A stretch of 64,000 nt of DNA from Lachnospiraceae bacterium (GTDB lineage Bacteria > Bacillota > Clostridia > Lachnospirales > Lachnospiraceae). The notes beneath the pieces were generated by a model, which made no database searches, had not been told where the DNA came from, and saw only the letters and a list, made by a program, of their open reading frames with translations. The stretch is from positions 248,001-312,000 of the forward strand of contig CABJAV010000001.1 of the NCBI GenBank assembly GCA_902363675.1, in the 5' to 3' direction. This document shows positions 52,996-60,795 of this stretch, piece by piece; within the stretch, counting starts at the first letter, position 1; each line of letters opens with the position of its first letter. A program made the position numbers and the translations under genes.

Positions 52996-53955
52996 TTAAT
53001 ATACGTATTTAAGCTGGTAATTGGCCTGATCAGCTACGAACTTTTCCGGGGTTTTGCTCGTGGATGCGTAAGTTGGATCCATGAGTGTCCAGGAAGTTCC
53101 ATCAAATTCAATGATGCCATTTACCCAGCCGATATCTTTGATATAGGTGCTGATCCATGCATGGTAATTTTCTCCTGCATATCCGATTTCGAGCCGGGTG
53201 GGAATACGCTGGCTGCGAAGCATGGTGGTCATGACAGAAGCATAGTCAAAGCAGATACCGGTCCGGGTTTTAAAAATTTCATCCACATCCGGTAAATATC
53301 CGCTCGCAACATTAGCTGCTTTGTCATAATCGTAAGTATAATTGTCTATAATATAATTATATATGCTGGAAACCACATCCAAATCACTGGAAGCAGAAGC
53401 GGCAAGTTGTGCTGCTTTTGCCACAGCCGGCGAGCTGGAATTGAAATTCACATATTGATTCGGATATAAAAATGGTCCGAAGGTATTGCTGATTTTGACT
53501 GGTATCTGTTCGGATAAAGCCGTAGAATACTGTGTGCCGGAAACATTCTCAAAAACAGTTACCGTATAGTCACCATCTCCGGCGGTCAGAGGAAAAACTT
53601 CGTAATCCCCATGCAGATTGTAAGTATAGGTTATGGCATCCGGACCGGTAATCTGCAATTTGACTTTCGGGTTCGTTCCGGTGTAATTGACCATAACATA
53701 CCCTTCTGCAACATTACTTGCATCGATTGTGGATACATCGCATGTATAGGTGTCTTTGCCGTCAGCAGATGGCGTCAGGACCTCTGGTGTATTGTCACGG
53801 GTCGCAGATGACGTATCTGGTGAATCATTCTTATTCGCAGATGGCGAGGATGGCGGCCGGGAAGGGGAAATCTGATCCCCACTGCAGCCAATTAGAATCA
53901 GACAAAGACCAAGAAAAAGCAGCAGAGAAATTCTGCGCGAATATCTGGGTGTCAT
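52996..53955 (-). CDS. Transglutaminase-like lipoprotein
   Basis: A 319-residue exported protein with a lipobox LIGC (Cys near residue 24), a Ser/Pro-rich linker and a C-terminal transglutaminase-like domain with the Cys-His-Asp triad in RTGICFDYASVMTTMLRS, NYHAWISTYI and LMDPTYAS. Such domains act as proteases or cross-linkers outside the cell. It is the first gene of the pilus operon, 22 bp before pilC, suggesting pilus or surface processing. Confidence 0.87.
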   Translation of the reverse strand: MTPRYSRRISLLLFLGLCLILIGCSGDQISPSRPPSSPSANKNDSPDTSSATRDNTPEVLTPSADGKDTYTCDVSTIDASNVAEGYVMVNYTGTNPKVKLQITGPDAITYTYNLHGDYEVFPLTAGDGDYTVTVFENVSGTQYSTALSEQIPVKISNTFGPFLYPNQYVNFNSSSPAVAKAAQLAASASSDLDVVSSIYNYIIDNYTYDYDKAANVASGYLPDVDEIFKTRTGICFDYASVMTTMLRSQRIPTRLEIGYAGENYHAWISTYIKDIGWVNGIIEFDGTSWTLMDPTYASTSKTPEKFVADQANYQLKYVY

Positions 53956-53998
53956 GTTATACTCCTAATGAATGTTAAGATCTATCTTCTTATTACTT

Positions 53999-54026
53999 AT
54001 TATAAGGGATTATTACCTAAATGAAA
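53999..54026 (-). promoter_or_regulatory. Candidate promoter of the pilus operon
   Basis: On the minus strand TTTCAT (54026-54021), 16 bp, TATAAT (54004-53999), about 43 bp before the ATG of the transglutaminase gene. Confidence 0.55.
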
Positions 54027-54074
54027 ACGAAAATTTGCTTACATTTGGAAAAGATGTAAAAAAATAAAAAAAAG

Positions 54075-54103
54075 TTGAAATGTAAAGATGGATATGCTAT
54101 ACT
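54075..54103 (+). promoter_or_regulatory. secG promoter
   Basis: TTGAAA (54075-54080), 17 bp, TATACT (54098-54103), about 38 bp before the GTG start. Confidence 0.75.
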
Positions 54104-54140
54104 CAATTAAGTGTGAATTTTGAATTAGGAGGTGGAAATC

Positions 54141-54380
54141 GTGGCCGTTTTAAAAACGATTTTAACAGTGGTATTTATTATATTAAGCATTGTCATTACA
54201 GTAACAATCTTGATGCAGGAAGGTAAGTCAGCCGGACTTGGTGCGATCGCAGGAGCTGCTGATACTTACTGGGGTAAGAATAAGGGACGTTCTATGGAAG
54301 GAATGTTAGTAAAACTTACAAGAATTGGAGTTATCTTATTCTTAATCATTGGAATGGTACTTAACATGGGTATCTGGTAA
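54141..54380 (+). CDS. secG: Preprotein translocase subunit SecG
   Basis: A 79-residue inner-membrane protein of the Sec channel. Two hydrophobic helices flank MQEGKSAGLGAIAGAADTYWGKNKG, the conserved SecG loop. The GTG at 54141 follows AGGAGG (54127-54132) at eight bases; an earlier GTG at 54132 overlaps the ribosome site. It leads the secG-rnr-smpB-ssrA block. Confidence 0.95.
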   Translation: MAVLKTILTVVFIILSIVITVTILMQEGKSAGLGAIAGAADTYWGKNKGRSMEGMLVKLTRIGVILFLIIGMVLNMGIW

Positions 54381-54387
54381 AGAGATG

Positions 54388-54418
54388 GACTGTCGATGAA
54401 TGTCGGCAGTCTTTTTTT
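54388..54418 (+). terminator. Terminator/attenuator between secG and rnr
   Basis: GACTGTCG (54388-54395) pairs with CGGCAGTC (54404-54411, one wobble), then T7. Confidence 0.82.
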
Positions 54419-54443
54419 CTGTTTATTTACAGGGAGGAAGGAT

Positions 54444-56612
54444 ATGTCTGATAAAAAATACGAACAAAGGAAGAAAATGATATATGATTTCATGTGCGAC
54501 AGTATGTATGTCCCGATGAAAATCAAGGAACTTGCAATTGTTCTCGGCGTCAAAAAGGAGCAGCGTCCACAGTTGGAACAGATTCTGGATGAGCTCATGG
54601 CAGAAGGCAAAATTGAGCGTTCTAAGAGAGGAAAGTTCAGTAAATCCGAAGTAAAAAAAATTACAGGTACATTCCTTGCACATCCCAAGGGATTTGGCTT
54701 TGTTTCGATCGAAGGAGAGACGGATGACATTTTTATTCCGGAGGCAGATACCAATGGCGCAATGCATATGGATATTGTTGAGGTATCCGTTTCCCCGGTA
54801 ACGACCGGAAAACGCAAGGAGGGAAAAGTATTAAATATTCTCGAACGCGGAATGAAACAGGTGGTATGTACCTATGAGCAGAGTAAGACATTTGGCTTTG
54901 CAGTACCGGATAATCCAAAGTTCGGATCGGACATTTTTATCCCACAGGAGCGTTCCAAGGGCGCTGTCAGCGGACATAAAGTCGTAGTTGAGATTACAAG
55001 TTATGGGAAAAAGGATCGCAAGCCCGAAGGAAAAGTGGTAGAAATCCTTGGTCATATCAACGATCCGGGTGTGGATATTTTATCGATCGTCCGTGCATAT
55101 GGTCTGCCGGTAGAATTTGAAGAAAAAATTATGAAACAGGTCGAGAATGTTGCAAAGCCCGTATCGGAAGCGGACAGGGCAGGCCGTATGGATCTCAGGG
55201 ACTGGCAGATGGTTACGATTGATGGTGAAGATGCCAAGGATCTGGATGATGCGGTATCGTTGACCATGGACGGAGAAAACTATATTCTCGGCGTTCACAT
55301 AGCAGATGTTTCCAACTATGTGCAGGAACACAGCGCTTTGGATGTCGAGGCTTTGAAGCGCGGTACTTCTGTTTATCTGGTTGACCGTGTGATTCCTATG
55401 CTTCCACATGCATTGTCAAATGGAATCTGCTCTCTGAATCAGGGCGAGGACCGTCTGGCACTCAGCTGTATTATGACGATAAATCCAAGGGGAGAGATCA
55501 TTGATCACACGATTGCGGAAACTGTGATCTGTGTCAACCGCAGAATGTCCTATACGAATGTAAAGAAAATTCTGGTCGATCAGGACACGGATGTGATTAC
55601 GGAATATAAACCGCTTGTTCCGATGTTTGAACAGATGGCAGAACTGGCATCCATTTTACGCAAAAAGCGTATGAAGAGAGGTTCGATCGACTTTGATTTC
55701 CCAGAGACAAAGGTGATTTTGGATGAACAGGGAAACACTGTGGATATTCGTCCGTATGACCGCAATGTTGCAACAAAATTGATTGAAGATTTTATGCTCG
55801 CAGCAAATGAGACAGTTGCAGCTGATTATTACTGGCGGGAACTGCCGTTTGTATATCGTACCCATGAAAATCCGGATACGGAAAAAATCAGCAAGCTTTC
55901 TACATTTATCAATAATTTTGGCTATTCGCTTCACATTGGAGCCGATGAAGTGCATCCAAAGGAGTTACAGAAACTTTTACAGAAGATCGAGGGAACACAG
56001 GAAGAGGCTTTGATCAGCCGTCTTACGCTGCGTTCCATGAAACAGGCGAGATATACAGTAGAAAATACGGGCCATTTTGGACTGGCTGCCGATTGTTACT
56101 GCCATTTTACATCGCCTATCCGCAGATATCCGGATTTGCAGATTCACCGGATTATCAAGGAGAGCCTTCGCGGTCGTCTGAACGAGAAGCGAATAGAACA
56201 TTATGAGCACATTCTGCCGGAAGTTGCCAAACATTCCAGTGAAATGGAGCGACGGGCAGACGAGGCGGAACGAGAGACCATCAAGATGAAAAAAGTGCAG
56301 TATATGGAGGCACATGTTGGCGAGACATTCGAGGGTGTGATATCCGGTGTTACCGAATGGGGCTTTTTCGTAGAACTGCCGAATACAGTGGAAGGCCTTG
56401 TACGTGTGACTTCACTTACGGATGATTTTTATCAGTATTACGAAGATACGTATGAACTGGTCGGTGAGGTGACGAACCGCAGATACAAACTCGGACAGAA
56501 AGTATACGTTACGGTCGAACATTGCGACAGAATTCTTCGCACCATTGATTTTATACTGGCGGACAAAACAGAGATTTTGGAAGTATCTGACGAAAATGGA
56601 GAAAATTCTTAA
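54444..56612 (+). CDS. rnr: Ribonuclease R
   Basis: A 722-residue 3'-5' exoribonuclease that degrades structured RNA and, with SmpB and tmRNA, mRNA from stalled ribosomes. A winged-helix start, two cold-shock-like domains (GTFLAHPKGFGFVSIE; TFGFAVPDNPKFGSDIFIP), the RNB catalytic core with ITIDGEDAKDLDDAVS-type Asp cluster near residue 260 and a C-terminal S1 domain (FEGVISGVTEWGFFVEL). ATG 54444 follows GGGAGGAAGG. Confidence 0.96.
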   Translation: MSDKKYEQRKKMIYDFMCDSMYVPMKIKELAIVLGVKKEQRPQLEQILDELMAEGKIERSKRGKFSKSEVKKITGTFLAHPKGFGFVSIEGETDDIFIPEADTNGAMHMDIVEVSVSPVTTGKRKEGKVLNILERGMKQVVCTYEQSKTFGFAVPDNPKFGSDIFIPQERSKGAVSGHKVVVEITSYGKKDRKPEGKVVEILGHINDPGVDILSIVRAYGLPVEFEEKIMKQVENVAKPVSEADRAGRMDLRDWQMVTIDGEDAKDLDDAVSLTMDGENYILGVHIADVSNYVQEHSALDVEALKRGTSVYLVDRVIPMLPHALSNGICSLNQGEDRLALSCIMTINPRGEIIDHTIAETVICVNRRMSYTNVKKILVDQDTDVITEYKPLVPMFEQMAELASILRKKRMKRGSIDFDFPETKVILDEQGNTVDIRPYDRNVATKLIEDFMLAANETVAADYYWRELPFVYRTHENPDTEKISKLSTFINNFGYSLHIGADEVHPKELQKLLQKIEGTQEEALISRLTLRSMKQARYTVENTGHFGLAADCYCHFTSPIRRYPDLQIHRIIKESLRGRLNEKRIEHYEHILPEVAKHSSEMERRADEAERETIKMKKVQYMEAHVGETFEGVISGVTEWGFFVELPNTVEGLVRVTSLTDDFYQYYEDTYELVGEVTNRRYKLGQKVYVTVEHCDRILRTIDFILADKTEILEVSDENGENS

Positions 56613-56700
56613 ATCTTTCAAAATTCAACCATCAGTTTATTGCTTTTTTGGAAAAAATCATATACACTAGGTAAGACAAGATGACAAGGAGGAGGCCGGT

Positions 56701-57168
56701 ATGGCAAAACAGGCAAGAAAGTTAATAGCCAACAACAAAAAAGTCTATCATGATTACTTCCTTGAAGAGACTTTTGAAGCCGGCATCGCTTTGGCAGGAA
56801 CTGAAGTAAAATCCATGCGTATGGGCAAATGCAGTATTAAAGAGTCGTTCATTCACATCGAGAATGGAGAAGTGATTCTTTATGGTATGCATATCAGTCC
56901 TTATGAAAAAGGAAATATCTTTAATAAGGACCCGCTCAGACCGCGTAAGCTTTTGATGCACAAGAAAGAAATTCAAAAGCTTGTCGGAAAGATTGCGCAG
57001 AAAGGTTATACCATTGTTCCGGTGGAAGTATACTTCAAAGGAAGTCTTGTAAAAGTTCAGGTCGCATTGGCAAAAGGAAAGAAGCTTTATGATAAGCGTC
57101 AGGATATTGCCAAGAAGGATCAGAAGAGAGAAGCAGAAAGAGATTTCAAAGTACGAAATCTTGGCTAA
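56701..57168 (+). CDS. smpB: SsrA-binding protein SmpB
   Basis: A 155-residue tmRNA partner needed for trans-translation. [39 protein letters not shown] and the basic tail [18 protein letters not shown] are family landmarks. AAGGAGGA precedes the ATG. tmRNA follows 106 bp downstream. Confidence 0.97.
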   Translation: MAKQARKLIANNKKVYHDYFLEETFEAGIALAGTEVKSMRMGKCSIKESFIHIENGEVILYGMHISPYEKGNIFNKDPLRPRKLLMHKKEIQKLVGKIAQKGYTIVPVEVYFKGSLVKVQVALAKGKKLYDKRQDIAKKDQKREAERDFKVRNLG

Positions 57169-57239
57169 AAAGCTTCCCAGAAAAACGGGAAGCAAACGTG
57201 CATGAAAAATTCGCCCTGGGGGCGAAGCACGTTCGCGTA

Positions 57240-57272
57240 GCAATATATTTTTGCTACGCAAAAATATATTGC
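57240..57272. repeat. Perfect inverted repeat directly before tmRNA
   Basis: GCAATATATTTTTGC (57240-57254) and GCAAAAATATATTGC (57258-57272) are exact complements around TAC. It ends one base before the likely tmRNA 5' end, so it may be part of the precursor processed at the 5' side. Confidence 0.7.
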
Positions 57273-57273
57273 A

Positions 57274-57613
57274 GGGGCTAGTAATGGTTTCGACAGGGAT
57301 CATGCAGCTGGAGAAGCGAGTCGCACGGGATGCGTTAAATTCCACAATTAAAATTAAACGCTGAAGATAATTTAGCATACGCTGCCTAATGGCAGCAGTC
57401 TGACCTAGAGCACTCACACTTTAGGACCCAGGCTTCGACTATGTGAGAAACGACACAGGCTAAGCTTTGCACCTGTGGGCGTATCATGAAGCTACTAAAG
57501 CCACAAGGATGTTTGTTTTCGTGCGGTGGAGGGAATGTTAAATAATAAACTACACTCGTAGAAGGACAGGGAATTGGTTTTTGGACACGGGTTCGACTCC
57601 CGTCTAGTCCACT
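57274..57613 (+). ncRNA. ssrA: Transfer-messenger RNA
   Basis: The 5' part GGGGCTAGTAATGG-TTTCGACAGGG and the 3' tRNA-like GGTTCGACTCCCG with TAGTCCACTA are typical one-piece tmRNA ends. The tag frame runs 57360-57389: GCT GAA GAT AAT TTA GCA TAC GCT GCC TAA, giving AEDNLAYAA. It is in the usual place after smpB. CCA is not exactly encoded (CTA), so tail addition is needed. The 3' end is next to an integrase pseudogene. Confidence 0.95.
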
Positions 57614-57719
57614 AATTTTCATAAGGAGGGACCCGCCGAAGGTGGGAGGAATCCTTGTGAAGCACGCAGACGCCTGCGAACGGAGTTCGCCTATTAATGC
57701 GTCTGCTCCACTATTTAAG

Positions 57720-57774
57720 AAAATCCAGTGTTTATGCGGATTCGGAAGAAAACGTTGAGAACACTGGATTTTTT
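57720..57774. terminator. Long hairpin terminator after tmRNA
   Basis: AAAATCCAGTGTT (57720-57732) pairs with AACACTGGATTTT (57760-57772), then more T. The loop is long (27 bases). It faces the minus-strand integrase remnant too. Confidence 0.75.
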
Positions 57775-57861
57775 GTGGCTTTTTATATTCCCAAATGAGA
57801 AACAAGAAGTCTTATTTTGAAAGCAAAAAAACAAAGTGGTTGACACGAAAGATGACACGAA

Positions 57862-58830
57862 TCAAAGAAGATGGTTTTCAAAATATCCGTTTGCCTGATC
57901 GGAATATTTTTTTGAAAAATCCGATCTGGTACCGCGGTATACCTGATTCAGAACCGTGTTGGTTTTCCAACCACCACGCTCCATGATGTATGCTTCTGGT
58001 ACACCCATTGCGTGCATGATTGTGGCTGCATAGTGACGCAGATCATGGAAACGAAAATGTGGCAATCCAAGTTTTTTTATCGTGCGTCCGAAATCATGCG
58101 TAATCATATCCGGGTTAAGATTGCAGATTTTGCCGGAAACAGGAAGTTCTTTAATGACTTTATCTGGATATTCAACATAACGATCAGATGTACTATTTTT
58201 GGCAACTGATTTTAGTACCCATTTATAATTTTGATTCTTTACCATTGTTTGATGAACATGCAACGTATAGATCATAGTTTGCTGTTTTTGCATAGGAAAG
58301 CAATGATTGCAGTTCTTCGTCCTTTGGAATATAGTATTGTAAGATTTCTTTTTGGGGCATAGTAACACGAAATGATGCATCCGGTATTTGCAGGCGTATG
58401 ACCGCACAGAGTAGGCTGTATGTGTTTCGAACGGTCTTGGGCGAATGTTTCCCTGCAAATTCATTTATAAAGCCAACAATTGTGTTCTGGTCAATTTCTG
58501 ATACATCCATATCTTTGATTGGATCGTAATATTTTTCCATCTGCCGGTAACCGCGCAGGGTGGACGGAGAGAGCACATTGGATTTGGAGTCTATGTATCT
58601 GGCAAGGGCATCTTTGAATGTGATTCTGTCCGGTGTGGCGCGTTCTTCGGCATAATTCAGTGCCAGCCGTTCTGCTTCACGCTTGGTTGCTGCTGTAAAT
58701 GATTTGTAGTGTTTCTTTCCGTTTTCATCTTCACCCAGAAAGAGCCGGGCACGCCATGATCCAATGTGCTTGTTGAGTGCTTTCGTATCATTCGGGAGCT
58801 TGCCGCCTTGCTTTGGTAGAGCAGGGCGGT
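57862..58830 (-). pseudogene. Tyrosine integrase, frameshifted with internal deletion
   Basis: Reads PALPKQGGKLPNDTK, then SWRARLFLGEDENGKKHYKSF (AP2-like arm) and a core-binding domain to YAKTANYDLYVA (58265). A different frame then continues HVHQTMVKNQNYKWVLK, the RFHDLRHYAATIMH box, MERGGWKT and the catalytic Tyr in NQVYRGTRSDF. Between YVA and HVHQ about 30 residues with the first catalytic Arg box are missing, and no in-frame start remains. It lies beside the tmRNA 3' end, a common integrase target, so an element once inserted here. Confidence 0.9.
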
Positions 58831-58836
58831 TTTAAA

Positions 58837-58865
58837 TTGACAAAAATGTATGTATGACATATAAT
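58837..58865 (+). promoter_or_regulatory. Consensus promoter of the antisense RNA
   Basis: TTGACA (58837-58842), 17 bp, TATAAT (58860-58865): a perfect sigma-A promoter with no open frame downstream on this strand. Confidence 0.88.
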
Positions 58866-58871
58866 ACACTT

Positions 58872-58970
58872 AACAGGAAAGCCGATAGATAGGTGTCAGC
58901 TATCTACTCCGGCGAAAAATCAATGGAAAATAACCGTCAACTTTTCTCAGGAGCTGGACGGTTATTTTTT
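58872..58970 (+). ncRNA. Candidate antitoxin RNA, convergent with a small toxin gene
   Basis: Begins about 7 bases after the perfect promoter and ends at a hairpin, AAATAACCGTC (58928-58938) with GACGGTTATTT (58957-58967) and T-rich tail. An internal hairpin AGATAG/CTATCT lies near the 5' end. Its last ~45 bases are complementary to the 3' end of the toxin mRNA on the other strand. This is the arrangement of type I antitoxin RNAs such as RatA and SR4. Confidence 0.72.
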
Positions 58971-59048
58971 ATGTCTGAAACTACAAACTAGTGTAACAAT
59001 AGCACATATCATTATCACAAACGTGAATAGATCAGAATATGTAACCAT
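58962..59048 (-). CDS. Small hydrophobic type I toxin candidate (holin-like)
   Basis: A 28-residue peptide starting MVTYSDLFTFVIM, a single membrane helix rich in Ile/Val/Cys, ending in the basic RHKK. The MVTY/MSTYxxL start, one helix and charged tail match the putative holin-like/TxpA-BsrE class of type I toxins. GAAGGGGGATGAT precedes the ATG. The stop codon lies inside the shared bidirectional terminator, and an antisense RNA runs toward it. Located between integrase remnant and zinc-ribbon gene. Confidence 0.75.
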   Translation of the reverse strand: MVTYSDLFTFVIMICAIVTLVCSFRHKK

Positions 59049-59113
59049 CGGCATCATCCCCCTTCACAGGCTCGGAGTAGATGCAACCGTTCCTCGGCTT
59101 CCAAGGTAAGTGT

Positions 59114-59119
59114 ATTATA
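59114..59119 (-). promoter_or_regulatory. -10 region of toxin promoter
   Basis: TATAAT on the minus strand within TGACAATATAATACACTTA, closely matching the antisense RNA promoter's TGACATATAATACACTTA. The -35 is weak. The leader to the ATG is about 60 bases. Confidence 0.6.
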
Positions 59120-59167
59120 TTGTCAGAGTGCTTGCTTGGGTGTTGGTAGCACCAGAGCGGCTTTTAT

Positions 59168-59509
59168 TTACACAATGATGAATACTTGTGGCAGTATACA
59201 CATAAGTAATAAAACGATGATTATAATTGCAAGGATAATGGGTAAAGTTTTTCGTTCATGTTCATCTATCTTAGCTTGTTTTAAATCATCACTAGGAAGA
59301 CCATCTTTGACGGAATGAGAGTACTGTAAGTTGTTTCCGCAATGTGAACAGAATTTAGTTCCTGATTCATTTAATTTCCAACAGTGATTGCATTGTAGTT
59401 TGTCCCCATTGTTTTCCATGTATGCGTTTACGTTATATCCACACTTTGGGCATGATATTGATTCAGTACTGATTAACTCACCACATTCAGGACATTTAAA
59501 AAGTGCCAT
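59168..59509 (-). CDS. Zinc-ribbon protein with C-terminal membrane helix
   Basis: A 113-residue protein with two CxxC pairs at the N-terminus (FKCPECGELI, SCPKCGYN), two more (LQCNHCWKLN, KFCSHCGNNL), then a charged linker and one C-terminal hydrophobic helix (LPIILAIIIIVLLLMCILP). ATG 59509 is used since the ribbon begins at once; it overlaps the upstream ImmA gene by 14 bases. The function is unknown. Confidence 0.78.
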   Translation of the reverse strand: MALFKCPECGELISTESISCPKCGYNVNAYMENNGDKLQCNHCWKLNESGTKFCSHCGNNLQYSHSVKDGLPSDDLKQAKIDEHERKTLPIILAIIIIVLLLMCILPQVFIIV

Positions 59510-59882
59510 ACTGTAGACCTGCTTTTGATATATTGTCAAATCTTTCTTCTGCAACTTCATATTTATTTTGATATCTGGAATGGTAACAGTCTACTAGATC
59601 AGATAGAGATATCATTTCATGGTATGCCCAAATACGAGCCCGTCTTTCCTGTTTCCTATTTTCGGATTCTTTCTGATCTATGATATCCCCAACGGTTGTG
59701 TAATGGTGTCCAAGCTCTTCGGCAAGCACACAAGCTTTTTCGGTTTCTATGTACATATCTTTACTAAGAGCAATGGTGCCATCACAATATAATCCTTTGA
59801 TTCGCTTACTGGTAAAAGGATGATCAATGATATCTACATTTGTATCAGAAGCGGTTTGACATAATTCTTCGAATTTATTCAT
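59496..59882 (-). CDS. ImmA/IrrE family metallopeptidase
   Basis: A 128-residue protein with the zinc motif in CVLAEELGHHYTTVGDI near residue 50 (the usual HExxH is EELGHH here, as in short phage-type members). In ICEBs1 the homologue cleaves the XRE repressor to induce the element. ATG 59882 follows GGAGGTGATTATA. No XRE partner is adjacent, consistent with a decayed element at ssrA. Confidence 0.85.
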   Translation of the reverse strand: MNKFEELCQTASDTNVDIIDHPFTSKRIKGLYCDGTIALSKDMYIETEKACVLAEELGHHYTTVGDIIDQKESENRKQERRARIWAYHEMISLSDLVDCYHSRYQNKYEVAEERFDNISKAGLQYGTF

Positions 59883-60159
59883 TATAATCACCTCCGCCGC
59901 CTTGAATGAAAAACTAAAACCCAACTGAAAATACGTCTAATAATCAAAATTCTGTTCAGAGGTCAAATAAAGCCCTAATAATGGATGTTCAAATTCAAAT
60001 ATCATGCTATAATTAAGGCATTCTAGATAGCAGGTATATATTTGTTTGCATGATTAACAGACGGCTGGTTACTTGTTATGCAAAAGTAAATGCGACCCGA
60101 TCCTATTTGCTGAAGGCAGATTTTGCATGGGCTGATGTTCAAGGAGGAGGTTGTTTGTA

Positions 60160-60459
60160 ATGAAACGGGTTTATCCAGTAATTTTCACACAGTTAAACGA
60201 TGAAAAAAATACAGTGCTAATTGAAGTTCCGGATTTGGAAATTCTTACGGAAGGATTGGGAATGGCTGATGCTGTGGAAATGGCAAGAGATGCAATTGGC
60301 TTAAAAGGCAATGGCAGTTACAAAAACAATCAAAGCAATTGCAAAGATGTTCATTTGAAATGTAACTATAATGTTCGGATTCTGGTTAAAGAGCTCCTTG
60401 AATTGTGGTTATGGATATATGGAAGAAATGAATCAAGCCAGGTCCACAATTTTGGATAA
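60160..60459 (+). pseudogene. HicB-like antitoxin, C-terminal part replaced
   Basis: The first 47 residues are HicB-like (VYPVIFTQLNDEKNTVLIEVPDLE, GMADAVEMARDAIGLKG). After that the sequence (GNGSYKNNQSNCKDVHL onward) no longer fits the family and lacks a DNA-binding domain, so a deletion or frameshift is likely. ATG 60160 follows AAGGAGGAGG. No hicA is near. An extended -10 (TGCTATAAT, 60005-60013) lies upstream. Confidence 0.65.
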
Positions 60460-60795
60460 GAATGGACATATGTAAAAATGCGTTGTAATGAGGTCCAATT
60501 AAATTATGTAAATTGGACAGTATGGCATGACCTTTTTACATATGCCCAAAATTATTTCCAATGTTGGACATTTCAATATGTTTTTTCGTATTGGTCCAAA
60601 ATAGACTTTTTTAGTGGACATAGTAAATTGCTTTTTATGTATATATCCATACAGTTAAAAATTCCTATAATGATTAAGTTGTTTCTGGTGATACAATGGA
60701 AAAGAACAGGTAAATATCTGGACAATGGGAATCGTATGACAAAATATCCATTTGCTGTTATAATAATTCCAAAGAGAGATAAGGAGCAAAGACAA
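60460..60795 (+). other. 336-bp AT-rich stretch with repeated TGGACA/TGGTCC motifs
   Basis: No gene supported, although the frame of the next gene stays open through it. TGGACA or its close form recurs near 60463, 60512, 60564, 60593 (as GGTCCA), 60616 and 60719. Confidence 0.4.

Noticed and set aside
57655..57715. Possible tRNA or second attachment site after tmRNA
   Set aside because: GCAGACG...CGTCTGC with a CTCCACTA end resembles the tmRNA tail only over 7 bases; no cloverleaf can be drawn.
58886..59080. Long-range pairing between toxin leader and downstream ATCTACTCCG copy
   Set aside because: The two copies are inverted at DNA level, so the toxin mRNA and antisense RNA carry the same, not complementary, sequence.
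60478..60795. 106-residue N-terminal extension of the hydroxyacid dehydrogenase
   Set aside because: The family starts at 60796, where AAGGAG is well placed; the extension is low-complexity AT-rich translation.
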